Assembly: GCA_045530725.1 (NCBI GenBank) | Contig: JAZSCT010000003.1 | Location: 1 to 57,086, forward strand | DNA from: SIG435 sp045530725 | GTDB taxonomy: Bacteria; Bacillota; Clostridia; UMGS1810 | Length of the DNA: 57,086 bases | Reading direction: 5' to 3' | Shown here: positions 50,171 through 57,086 of the stretch, piece after piece | How positions within the stretch are numbered: the first letter of the stretch is position 1 | Layout of the letters: every line of letters begins with the position of its first letter | Program-made: the position numbers and the translations under genes | Notes under the pieces: generated by a model | The model's input: the letters and a program-made list of their open reading frames with translations, nothing else | The model's database searches: none | What the model was told of the DNA's origin: nothing

Positions 50171-51307
50171 ATGAAAAAAATATTATCAGTTGTATTGGCT
50201 TTATCAATGATATTATGCGTTTTTTGTTCCTGCGCAGAAGATACAACACTTATTGATTCAGGGAAAACTATCAGGATAGGTGTGGTTCAGTTTGAAAACA
50301 AAGAAGAACATACACAGGCAAGAAATGCTTTTATTACAAAAATGAAGGAAGTTGACTATGCCGACAGAGTACAGATAGACTTTCAATGGGCAAAAGAAGA
50401 TCCCGACGTTCTTTCTTCTGTTGTGGACAAATTTGTATCAGGAAATGTAGATGTTATCGTGTCTATAGGTTCCACCGCTACAAAAGCAGCCAAATTGAGT
50501 GCCAAGGGGGAAATCCCTGTGTTCTTTATGGCAGTTAAGAATCCTATCGCTGAGCAGATTATGGTAAGTAAGACAACTCCAAGCACAGTTACAGGTGTGA
50601 CAGATTCTGTTTCTCCTGACTCAATAATCAATTACATAATAGGTGATTTGTCAGGTGGTCTTGGCAATCTTGGTATCATATACAATACCAGTGAAGTTGA
50701 AAATATAATGGAAATCAATGATTTCAAAGATTATATGAACACAAGTGCGATTCCTTATGTTGAGTCTATTATTTCAAATCAGTTCGAAGGTCAGAAAGCA
50801 GCCTCCGATCTCATATACTATGTAGATCCTTCTACACTTCCTGTGCTCTCACCCTATGACGGCTCAGCAGTATATCCTAACGGAAAGGATGTAGTTGTGG
50901 GAGTAGATGCTATATATGTTTCAGGGGACCCTGTTTCAAAAAGTTCACTCAATGACGTAAAGGATTTCCTTGAGACAGAAGGTGCACGTACAGTAGTTTA
51001 TGTGGCAGATGAAGAAATGCTTATATCACCTAAGTTTACTACAGTAAAACCTGTATATAGAGTTATCGGAAGACAGACTGCGGATATGGTGGATGCATAT
51101 ATAAACGGTATTCCATTTGACAAACTTTCCTGTCAGGATCCCCTTCGTTACTATCAGGTAAACAAAGAACTTATTGAAACTCCCAACTGGGTCGTAGAGA
51201 CAGAGGATGCATTTGATGCATTTGAAAGAGGCGAACTGATAGAAGAGGAAGGAACCGAAGAAGAAACTGAAGATACTTCCGAAGACCCTGAGGCAGGGGA
51301 AGAATAA
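50171..51307 (+). CDS. ABC transporter substrate-binding lipoprotein (ABC_sub_bind / TrpX-like)
   Basis: Predicted lipoprotein of 378 aa with lipobox CVFCSCAED, the modified Cys being about residue 20. The mature part matches the ABC_sub_bind family (PF04392): IRIGVVQFENKEEH, then VDVIVSIGSTATKAAKL, PVFFMAVKNPIAEQI, and the late RQTADMVDAYINGIP. Members bind tryptophan or other small ligands for ABC uptake. The final 25 residues are almost all Glu, Asp and Thr, beyond the family fold. No permease or ATPase gene is near; the next gene is uppP. The start has GAAAGGATGAT upstream. Confidence 0.87.
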   Translation: MKKILSVVLALSMILCVFCSCAEDTTLIDSGKTIRIGVVQFENKEEHTQARNAFITKMKEVDYADRVQIDFQWAKEDPDVLSSVVDKFVSGNVDVIVSIGSTATKAAKLSAKGEIPVFFMAVKNPIAEQIMVSKTTPSTVTGVTDSVSPDSIINYIIGDLSGGLGNLGIIYNTSEVENIMEINDFKDYMNTSAIPYVESIISNQFEGQKAASDLIYYVDPSTLPVLSPYDGSAVYPNGKDVVVGVDAIYVSGDPVSKSSLNDVKDFLETEGARTVVYVADEEMLISPKFTTVKPVYRVIGRQTADMVDAYINGIPFDKLSCQDPLRYYQVNKELIETPNWVVETEDAFDAFERGELIEEEGTEEETEDTSEDPEAGEE

Positions 51308-51318
51308 TACAAAAGAAG

Positions 51319-51351
51319 AAAGGCTGAGTCCTTGATACTTGGCCTTTTTTT
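51319..51351 (+). terminator. Terminator after the ABC substrate-binding gene
   Basis: AAGGCTGAGT pairs with ACTTGGCCTT (with wobble pairs), followed by seven T residues. Confidence 0.75.
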
Positions 51352-51385
51352 GTGCAAATAATTAGTTAAAGAAAAGAGTGATATT

Positions 51386-52213
51386 GTGGGCATACTTGTA
51401 ATTTTTGCCATAATACTTGGTATTGTGGAAGGTATAACAGAATGGCTTCCTGTAAGCAGTACGGGACACCTTATACTAATGAATGAATTTATGCATCTTG
51501 AGGGTACATTTTTTGATTCGCAGATTTTTTTGTATGTGATTCAACTTGGAGCAATCCTTGCAATAGCCACATTGTATTTTCACAAACTCAATCCTTTTGC
51601 TCCTTCCAAGACAAAGGAAGAAAGAAACGGCACATGGCAGATGTGGTTCAAGGTGGCAGTTGCCTGTATTCCTGCGGCAGTACTGGGACTTTTGTTCAAT
51701 GACTTTATGGATACCATATCCAACGGAGTGATTGTAAGTATAATGCTTATAGTCTATGGTATCGGCTTTATGATAGTGGAAAGGATTACCCCTGATCCAA
51801 AGGTGGTATCCATTGACAATATGTCATACAAAACTGCAATTCTCATAGGACTTTTTCAGGCATTGTCCATCGTTCCGGGCACATCAAGATCAGGCTCCAC
51901 TATCCTTGGGGGTATGCTTATAGGTACATCCAGATCAGTTGCGGCAGAGTTTTCATTCTTTCTTGCAATCCCTGTGATGTTTGGTGTAAGTATTCTGAAA
52001 CTTGGTTCAGCATATCTTGACGGCGAACTGATGCTAATCACATCACAGCAATGGATACTTCTTATCATAAGTATGATAGTGTCATATGTGGTATCCCTTG
52101 TGTCAGTTAAATTCCTTGTAAACTATGTGAAAAACCACGATTTCAAATTCTTCGGTTATTACAGAGTGGTACTTGGAATCATAGTGCTTATAAGTTTCTT
52201 TGTACTAAGATAA
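51386..52213 (+). CDS. uppP: Undecaprenyl-diphosphatase UppP (BacA)
   Basis: Membrane enzyme of 275 aa that recycles undecaprenyl pyrophosphate to the monophosphate carrier used for peptidoglycan and surface polysaccharides. The two signature motifs are present: GIVEGITEWLPVSSTGHLIL near residue 12 and SIVPGTSRSGSTILGG near 160. About eight hydrophobic segments are visible. It starts with GTG; the ribosome site is modest (AAAAGAGTGA). It links functionally to the Wzx/Wzy cluster, which depends on this carrier, but lies far from it. Confidence 0.95.
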   Translation: MGILVIFAIILGIVEGITEWLPVSSTGHLILMNEFMHLEGTFFDSQIFLYVIQLGAILAIATLYFHKLNPFAPSKTKEERNGTWQMWFKVAVACIPAAVLGLLFNDFMDTISNGVIVSIMLIVYGIGFMIVERITPDPKVVSIDNMSYKTAILIGLFQALSIVPGTSRSGSTILGGMLIGTSRSVAAEFSFFLAIPVMFGVSILKLGSAYLDGELMLITSQQWILLIISMIVSYVVSLVSVKFLVNYVKNHDFKFFGYYRVVLGIIVLISFFVLR

Positions 52214-52226
52214 AGATAATCAGTAC

Positions 52227-52270
52227 AAAATCCGATTTTACTTTATGAGTAAAGTCGGATTTTTTATTTT
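52227..52270 (+). terminator. Terminator of uppP
   Basis: AAAATCCGATTTTACT pairs with AGTAAAGTCGGATTTT (one wobble) and is followed by a T-rich tail. Confidence 0.85.
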
Positions 52271-52281
52271 TAAAAAAACTA

Positions 52282-52310
52282 TTGACAAATAAAAAATCAA
52301 GGAGTATAAT
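52282..52310 (+). promoter_or_regulatory. Perfect-consensus promoter of the T-box operon
   Basis: TTGACA (52282-52287), a 17-base spacer and TATAAT (52305-52310), just before the T-box leader. Confidence 0.82.
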
Positions 52311-52316
52311 ACACGT

Positions 52317-52604
52317 AAAATTTGAATATCACAAAAAACGACTGTGACGAGGACGGTCGGATTGTGGAGCCTGGAGAGAGTTGCCGGTTGGTGCGAGGCA
52401 ATGGTGAGACTTTCCAATGACTTATCACCTCTGAGTCGGAGGACCGAAAGCAAAATGTGAGTAGATTCCTTCCGTAATGCTGCGTAAAGGCAAAGGGCTT
52501 GTTAGAGCTCGGTAAGTGACGGGGATTTTTATATTTCCGTAATTTGAGTGGTACCGCGGGTTATTATAACTCGTCTCAAAGTTATCTTTGAGACAAGTTT
52601 TTTG
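52317..52604 (+). promoter_or_regulatory. T-box riboswitch leader, tentative isoleucine (AUC) specifier
   Basis: The T-box itself, GAGTGGTACCGCGGG, is at 52546-52560. Upstream are the stem I features: the GACGAGGA start, the distal AGAGAGTTGCC...GGCAAT domain, and the antiterminator/terminator choice downstream. The lower stem I helix can form between GAGG (52349-52352) and CCTC (52428-52431) and the upper one between ATTG (52361-52364) and CAAT (52415-52418). The loop between holds GACTTATCA; the codon followed by a purine just above the lower helix is ATC (52424-52426), Ile. CTT (Leu) in the same loop is a less likely reading. The terminator arms are at 52568-52599. Confidence 0.85.
52568..52604 (+). 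terminator. Regulated terminator of the T-box leader
   Basis: AACTCGTCTCAAAG pairs with CTTTGAGACAAGTT (one mismatch) around a four-base loop, with a run of T residues. Its 5' arm lies where the antiterminator with the T-box would form. Confidence 0.85.
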
Positions 52605-52664
52605 TTTTATTCAGATTTGTAACCAAATACCAAATTTGTCAAAAATCGAAAGGAGACAAAAACA

Positions 52665-54965
52665 ATGGATTACAGTTTGAAAGAAGTCGCAGGCAGAATC
52701 AAAGACCTGCGCGAAGCAAATGGATTTACACAGGAGGAACTTGCAAAACTTACAGGTGTGTCACTTGATGATTACAAGGTTTTAGAGACAGGCGAAACTG
52801 ATTTCAGTTTTACATTCATCTACAAGTGTGCAAAGGCCTGCGGTGTTGAAGTTGTAGATTTGCTTGAAGGAACAAGCACAACCCTCACCTCCTTCGCTAT
52901 CACTAGAAAAGGTGAAGGTCTTAAAATCGTAAAGAAGCATGGTGTAGAATATAATAACCTTGCTCCCAAATTCAGAGAAAAACTTGCTGAACCATTTCTG
53001 GTTAAATTCCCTTATCTTGAAGAGGAACAAAACGCTCCGATTCAGTTAAACTCACATAACGGTCAGGAATTTGATGTTATCGTGAAAGGTTCCCTCAAAG
53101 TTCAGGTGGGAAATCATGTAGATGTGCTGCATGAAGGCGACTCCATTTTCTATAACAGCCTTATCCCCCATGGTATGGTTGCAGCAAGCGAGGGCGGTTG
53201 TGAGTTTCATGCGGTTGTATTAAATCCACATGAAGGAACGGTTAGTGAAGAGTACCCCGAAGCACCGATGATCGCTGCAAAGGTAGCCTCTAAAAAGAAA
53301 AAGTCAGAAACAGTTGCAGATAAATTTATTGAATCATCTTATGATGAAAATGGCGTATTCAACGGCATCAGATTTAAAAACGCAGATTCATTTAACTTTG
53401 CGTTTGACTGTGTGGATGCTATCGCAGAAAAAAATCCCGATAAACTTGCTATGATGTGGGTCGCAAATGATAAGACAGACAGACGATTTACTTTCAGCGA
53501 TATGAAAAAGTATTCTGCAAAAACTGCAAACTACTTTGAATCCCTGGGCATCAAAAAGGGCGATACAGTAATGCTTGTATTAAAGCGTCATTATCAGTTC
53601 TGGTTCTGTATGCTTGCACTTCACAAAATCGGTGCTATCGCAATCCCTGCAACAAATCAACTTGTAGAACACGATTTTGATTACAGATACAAAGCAGCAA
53701 AAGTAAAAGCAGTTGTATGTACTGCAGATGGCGATGTATCAACTGAGGCTGAAAAAGCAGCAGCAAATTATCCCGATATGGTTAAAGTATTGGTGGGCGG
53801 CGAAAAAGATGGCTGGCACGATTTCAATGTAGAAATGGAACGTTTCAGCACACACTTTGACCGTACAGAGAACACCCCTTGCGGAAATGACCCGATGCTT
53901 ATGCTCTTTACATCAGGTACAACAGGATATCCGAGAATCGCAACTCATTCATACAAATATGCACTCGGACATTTCCCTACTGCAAAACATTGGCACAATG
54001 TAAATCCTGAGGGACTTCATTTTACAATCTCCGACACAGGCTGGGGCAAAGCACTTTGGGGCAAACTCTACGGACAATGGCTCTGCGAAGCGGCACAGTT
54101 CACATATGACTTTGACAGATTTCATTCGGAAGATATCTTGCCGATGTTTGCTAAATACCATATCACAACCTTCTGTGCACCGCCTACAATGTATCGTTTC
54201 TTTATCAAAGAGGATTTGTCAAAGTATGACCTTTCTTCCATTGAGTATGCTACAACTGCAGGAGAAGCATTGAACCCTGAAGTATTCAATCAGTTCAAAA
54301 AAGCAACAGGACTCACAATCATGGAAGGCTTCGGTCAGACCGAAACAACACTTTCTATCGCAAATTTTGTAGGTTCTACACCGAAAATCGGTTCAATGGG
54401 AAGACCCAGTCCCCTTTATGATGTGGTGGTCCTCGATCCTGACGGAAATGTATGTAAGACAGGTGATACAGGTGAAATCTGTATCCGTGTAAAGGATGAT
54501 ATCCCTTGCGGTCTCTTCATCGGTTATTACCTTGACGAAGAAAAGACAAATGAAGTATGGCATGACGGATATTATCATACAGGCGACCAGGCAACCATGG
54601 ACGAAGACGGATACCTTTGGTATGTGGGCAGAATCGATGATGTTATCAAATCATCAGGATACCGTATCGGACCTTTCGAAATCGAGAGTGTTATCATGGA
54701 ACTTCCTTATGTTCTTGAATGTGCAATCACACCTGTTCCTGATGAAGTCAGAGGTCAGATTGTAAAAGCAACTATTGTTCTTGTAAAAGGACATGAAGGA
54801 ACAGATGAACTGAAAAAGGAAATTCAGGAATATGTAAAAACACATACTGCTCCTTACAAATATCCGAGAATCGTTGAATTTGTTGATGAACTTCCAAAGA
54901 CAATCAGCGGTAAAGTAAGACGAGTTGAAATCCGTAAGAATGATATGGAGAAATTGAATAAGTAA
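52665..54965 (+). CDS. XRE-cupin-acyl-CoA synthetase fusion (AMP-forming ligase)
   Basis: Fusion protein of 766 aa. Residues 7-67 form an XRE helix-turn-helix (IKDLREANGFTQEELAKLTG); about 105-190 form a cupin domain with FDVIVKGSLKVQVG, HEGDSIFYNSLIPHG; about 240-760 form an ANL-type acyl-CoA synthetase. Ligase motifs are TSGTTGYPRIATHS (416-429, Arg where most members have Lys), TTAGEALNPEV, EGFGQTETTL, the Asp of YHTGDQ, and the catalytic Lys in PKTISGKVRR. The adenylation part resembles medium- or branched-chain acyl-CoA ligases. The sensor parts may tie activity or transcription to a ligand. A T-box leader controls it, and the MaoC and ACT-MBL genes follow. Confidence 0.92.
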   Translation: MDYSLKEVAGRIKDLREANGFTQEELAKLTGVSLDDYKVLETGETDFSFTFIYKCAKACGVEVVDLLEGTSTTLTSFAITRKGEGLKIVKKHGVEYNNLAPKFREKLAEPFLVKFPYLEEEQNAPIQLNSHNGQEFDVIVKGSLKVQVGNHVDVLHEGDSIFYNSLIPHGMVAASEGGCEFHAVVLNPHEGTVSEEYPEAPMIAAKVASKKKKSETVADKFIESSYDENGVFNGIRFKNADSFNFAFDCVDAIAEKNPDKLAMMWVANDKTDRRFTFSDMKKYSAKTANYFESLGIKKGDTVMLVLKRHYQFWFCMLALHKIGAIAIPATNQLVEHDFDYRYKAAKVKAVVCTADGDVSTEAEKAAANYPDMVKVLVGGEKDGWHDFNVEMERFSTHFDRTENTPCGNDPMLMLFTSGTTGYPRIATHSYKYALGHFPTAKHWHNVNPEGLHFTISDTGWGKALWGKLYGQWLCEAAQFTYDFDRFHSEDILPMFAKYHITTFCAPPTMYRFFIKEDLSKYDLSSIEYATTAGEALNPEVFNQFKKATGLTIMEGFGQTETTLSIANFVGSTPKIGSMGRPSPLYDVVVLDPDGNVCKTGDTGEICIRVKDDIPCGLFIGYYLDEEKTNEVWHDGYYHTGDQATMDEDGYLWYVGRIDDVIKSSGYRIGPFEIESVIMELPYVLECAITPVPDEVRGQIVKATIVLVKGHEGTDELKKEIQEYVKTHTAPYKYPRIVEFVDELPKTISGKVRRVEIRKNDMEKLNK

Positions 54966-54985
54966 TTATGAGGTGAACGGCAAAG

Positions 54986-55414
54986 ATGTATTTTGAAGAA
55001 TTTGTGATAGGTAAACAGACTAAAATAGATGGTGCAGTAATAGAAAAAAGTGAAATGATTGATTTTGCCAGAAAATATGACAATATTCCTCTTCATACTG
55101 ACGAAGAATATGCAAAATCGACGTTTTTCGGGAAACTTATTGCACCGGGAGTGATGTCTTTTATGTCTGTATGGGCAAAATATCTTGAAACAGACCTTGC
55201 AGGCGATGAGTTACTTGCCGGAAAATCCACCAAAATAGAATGGATTAAGCCTGTTTTTGCGGAAGATGTGTTGACAAGTACATGTACTGTATCCAATTTA
55301 ACAAAACGAAATGCCAGAAACGGTATAGTTGAACTTACCTTTGAAGTATTTAATCAGAACAATGAACTTGTTTTGACAGATGTTACGGAAATGATTGTAA
55401 AGTGCAGACCGTAG
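54986..55414 (+). CDS. MaoC-like hotdog-fold protein (enoyl-CoA hydratase/thioesterase type)
   Basis: Protein of 142 aa with a single hotdog fold. The hydratase motif is seen as DNIPLHTDEEYAKSTFFGKL (Asp31 and His36 in the D-x-x-P-x-H-x-D form), followed by IAPGVMSFMSVWAKYL. Members hydrate enoyl-CoA or act as related acyl-CoA enzymes; catalytic Asp and His are both present, so activity is expected. It starts 20 bases after the ligase gene behind GAGGTGAA, so the two very likely share a transcript and act on the same acyl-CoA. Confidence 0.88.
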   Translation: MYFEEFVIGKQTKIDGAVIEKSEMIDFARKYDNIPLHTDEEYAKSTFFGKLIAPGVMSFMSVWAKYLETDLAGDELLAGKSTKIEWIKPVFAEDVLTSTCTVSNLTKRNARNGIVELTFEVFNQNNELVLTDVTEMIVKCRP

Positions 55415-55446
55415 AAGTTCCAACATTTATATAAGAGGTGATTTGT

Positions 55447-56883
55447 GTGAAAAAAACCTATGTGACAAATATGCCTGATCATATCGGAGCGTTTCTGAAA
55501 GCAAGCAAATGCTTTTCGCAACTTGGAATAAACATTACCCGTGTAAGTTACAACAAAGCGGTTGATTCACATACCCTGTTTATAGATTGTGAAGGTACCA
55601 GTGAGCAGTTAGAGACAGCAGATACCCAACTTGAAAAAATCGGTTATCTGCAGAGTAACGGGAACAAAACGAGTATTGTCCTGATAGAATTCCGTCTCCC
55701 CGATGTTCCCGGAAGTGTAACAGATGTGCTTGAATTAATAAGCGAATTCAACTTTAATATCTCCTACATCAGTTCCCAGGAAAACGGAACAGATTATCAG
55801 TATTTCAAAATGGGCTTGTATGTTGATGATTATGATAAGATTTCGGAATTTTTAAAGGAAGCCGAGAAACTTTGCAAGGTTCGTGTGATAGAATATAACA
55901 GTTCTGAAAAGGTTTATGACAACAGTATTTTTTATAACACTTATGTTTTAGGTCTGTCTCAGACAATGGGACTTTCCGAAGAAGTGAGTCGCGAACTTCT
56001 GGTACATGTGAATCTTGCAATGCAAACTCTGGATGAACAGGGATTGTCGCCTTACCGTACATTTGACAGTATCAGTAAGTTTGCAGAACTTTTAGGTGCT
56101 TCAAAAGGTAAGGATTTCAATCCACGCATAAGCACTCACAAGGTAACTGACAATACGGAAATAACTCTCATTGAGCCACCTTGCGGAAGTAATACTATAA
56201 TCATCAGAAGTAATGATAAGGTATTGTTTGTAGACAGCGGATATGCCTGCTACAACGGTGAAATGCTTGAAGTGTTCAGAAAAATCCTTCCTGATTTTGA
56301 CACTATGGAAAAAACAATTCTTGTAACTCATGCAGATGTTGACCATTGCGGACTTTTGCCGATGTTTGACAGGGTAATTGCAAGTACAAAGACTGTCGCA
56401 TGCCTTAAGAATGAATACGAGGGAAAGAATGGATACAGAGAATCAAACCCTCTCCACAAGCCCTATATAAATATTTGCAAAATTCTCACTTCATATAAAG
56501 CGGTAAACCCGAAAAAACTGACTGCTATGTGGAATAACATTGAAAATCCCACAGAACCTCTTACACAAATCGGTTTTTTCGATTTTGGTCAATTACATTT
56601 TGAGGTATATGAAGGAAAAGGCGGTCATCTTCCAGGTGAGATTGTGCTGATAGATTATTCTAAGCATATTTCAATTACAGGTGACATTTATATCAACACA
56701 CATGGTCTTACAGCAGAGCAGGCAGAATACAATCAGTATGCACCGATACTTATGACTTCTGTTGATACCGACCCTGAATTGTGCTTAGAAGAAAGAAAAG
56801 CAATTATGCAAAGACTGGGCGTCGGCAAATGGCAAATATTTGGAGCGCATGGATTTATGAAAGATTATTGTGTCAATTCCTAG
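55447..56883 (+). CDS. ACT-ACT-metallo-beta-lactamase fold fusion protein
   Basis: Protein of 478 aa. Two ACT domains come first (about 4-68 with NMPDHIGAFLKASKCF, and 76-150 with RLPDVPGSVTDVLELISEFN); ACT domains usually bind amino acids. A helical link follows, then a metallo-beta-lactamase domain (about 245-470) with the metal motif THADVDH (294-300), where Asp297 takes the place of the usual second His, and GGHLPGE and ITGDIYINTHG further on. The hydrolase substrate is unknown; the fold includes thioesterase-like and flavodiiron-like members. The GTG at 55447 is chosen, with AGAGGTG six bases upstream. It is last of the T-box operon. Confidence 0.85.
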   Translation: MKKTYVTNMPDHIGAFLKASKCFSQLGINITRVSYNKAVDSHTLFIDCEGTSEQLETADTQLEKIGYLQSNGNKTSIVLIEFRLPDVPGSVTDVLELISEFNFNISYISSQENGTDYQYFKMGLYVDDYDKISEFLKEAEKLCKVRVIEYNSSEKVYDNSIFYNTYVLGLSQTMGLSEEVSRELLVHVNLAMQTLDEQGLSPYRTFDSISKFAELLGASKGKDFNPRISTHKVTDNTEITLIEPPCGSNTIIIRSNDKVLFVDSGYACYNGEMLEVFRKILPDFDTMEKTILVTHADVDHCGLLPMFDRVIASTKTVACLKNEYEGKNGYRESNPLHKPYINICKILTSYKAVNPKKLTAMWNNIENPTEPLTQIGFFDFGQLHFEVYEGKGGHLPGEIVLIDYSKHISITGDIYINTHGLTAEQAEYNQYAPILMTSVDTDPELCLEERKAIMQRLGVGKWQIFGAHGFMKDYCVNS

Positions 56884-56914
56884 ATTTAACGAAGTGTAAA
56901 ATTATTAAAACATA

Positions 56915-57086
56915 TGTAGGTTTGTCAATGATGTGTTACAAAATCAATTAAAAATTTCACCATCTTCAAGGAAAGCCTTGATATAATCAATAGGAGCTTT
57001 CCAGTTGAGAGGGCGCATAGGAAACTTGTTGTAGTTATAGTTATGCACTTTTAGTTGTTTTGAAAAATCATCAAACGAATAGAATT
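56915..57086 (-). mobile_element. 3' end of an insertion sequence (cut by the window edge)
   Basis: The likely IS end TGTAGGTTTGTCAATGATGT starts at 56915, 31 bases after the last gene of the T-box operon, and is followed by the transposase end. The other end lies outside the window. Confidence 0.65.
56944..57086 (-). CDS. Transposase, C-terminal end (partial)
   Basis: On the minus strand the frame from the window edge codes for 46 residues and a TGA stop. The tail includes NYNYNKFPMRPLNWKAPIDY, which matches the C-terminal end of DDE integrase-core transposases of the IS3/IS481 type (N-x-x-P-M-R-P-L-N-W-K-x-P). The catalytic DDE part lies beyond the window. Which of the two families it belongs to cannot be decided from this piece. 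Confidence 0.75.
   Translation of the reverse strand, partial: FYSFDDFSKQLKVHNYNYNKFPMRPLNWKAPIDYIKAFLEDGEIFN

Noticed and set aside
1..57086. CRISPR array, tRNA or rRNA genes
   Set aside because: No evenly spaced direct repeats, cloverleaf-like TTCGA-containing ends or rRNA core sequences were recognised; a tRNA scan would be decisive.

Overview
The window is a low-GC segment of a Clostridia-type Firmicute chromosome. The evidence is a BofA-family protein, a sigA-type rpoD, a T-box riboswitch, meso-diaminopimelate dehydrogenase, BspA-type leucine-rich repeats, copper-amine-oxidase-N 'stalk' domains on secreted proteins, and frequent TTG/GTG starts behind strong Shine-Dalgarno sites. No flagellar, rRNA or tRNA genes are visible. 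The species cannot be named from the sequence; an uncultured gut or rumen clostridium is an inference.

Layout. 145-5768: a secreted GH26-like glycosidase, a MntP-type manganese exporter, a palindromic repeat island, a DUF6062 protein, a ZIP metal transporter, BofA and a flavodoxin-fold reductase. 5770-12244: housekeeping genes, namely dGTPase-dnaG-rpoD, an LRR surface protein, and the rpsF-ssb-rpsR operon behind a perfect-consensus promoter. 12398-30644: a long + strand cell-surface polysaccharide region. It has an SGNH-MBOAT-SGNH O-acylation module, an APC permease, an initiating sugar transferase, an HpcH-type aldolase, a previously unlisted 46-aa membrane ORF, a 2-hydroxyacid dehydrogenase, four GT4 glycosyltransferases, a Wzy-like polymerase, a TupA-like ATP-grasp protein, a Wzx-like flippase, an acyltransferase-3 and an NTP_transf_5 protein. 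30948-35765: a 1605-aa secreted sialate-O-acetylesterase-like protein that could act on the acyl groups such a cluster adds. 35924-46790: a MATE pump, a second repeat copy, a zinc-ribbon membrane protein, DAP dehydrogenase, a GNAT, a minus-strand proB-proA-proC-pfkB-birA-esterase operon, and a FliB-family protein. 46942-47409: a promoter-to-terminator interval with no convincing ORF (candidate ncRNA or gene relic). 47413-52213: an MFS carrier, a secreted stalk-domain protein, an orphan ABC substrate-binding lipoprotein and UppP. 52282-56883: a T-box-controlled operon of an XRE-cupin-acyl-CoA-synthetase fusion, a MaoC-like hotdog protein and an ACT-ACT-metallo-beta-lactamase fusion. 56915-57086: the 3' end of an insertion sequence.

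The most interesting signals are four. (1) The T-box, whose likely specifier AUC (Ile) sits in front of an acyl-CoA ligase rather than a tRNA synthetase, suggests isoleucine-starvation control of branched-acid activation. (2) Two palindromic intergenic elements have terminal arms that changed together. (3) A promoter/terminator-bounded interval of about 430 nt lacks an ORF. (4) The polysaccharide operon contains an aldolase, a hydroxyacid dehydrogenase, an ATP-grasp protein and a translationally coupled micro-ORF, which could together build an unusual carboxylic decoration.
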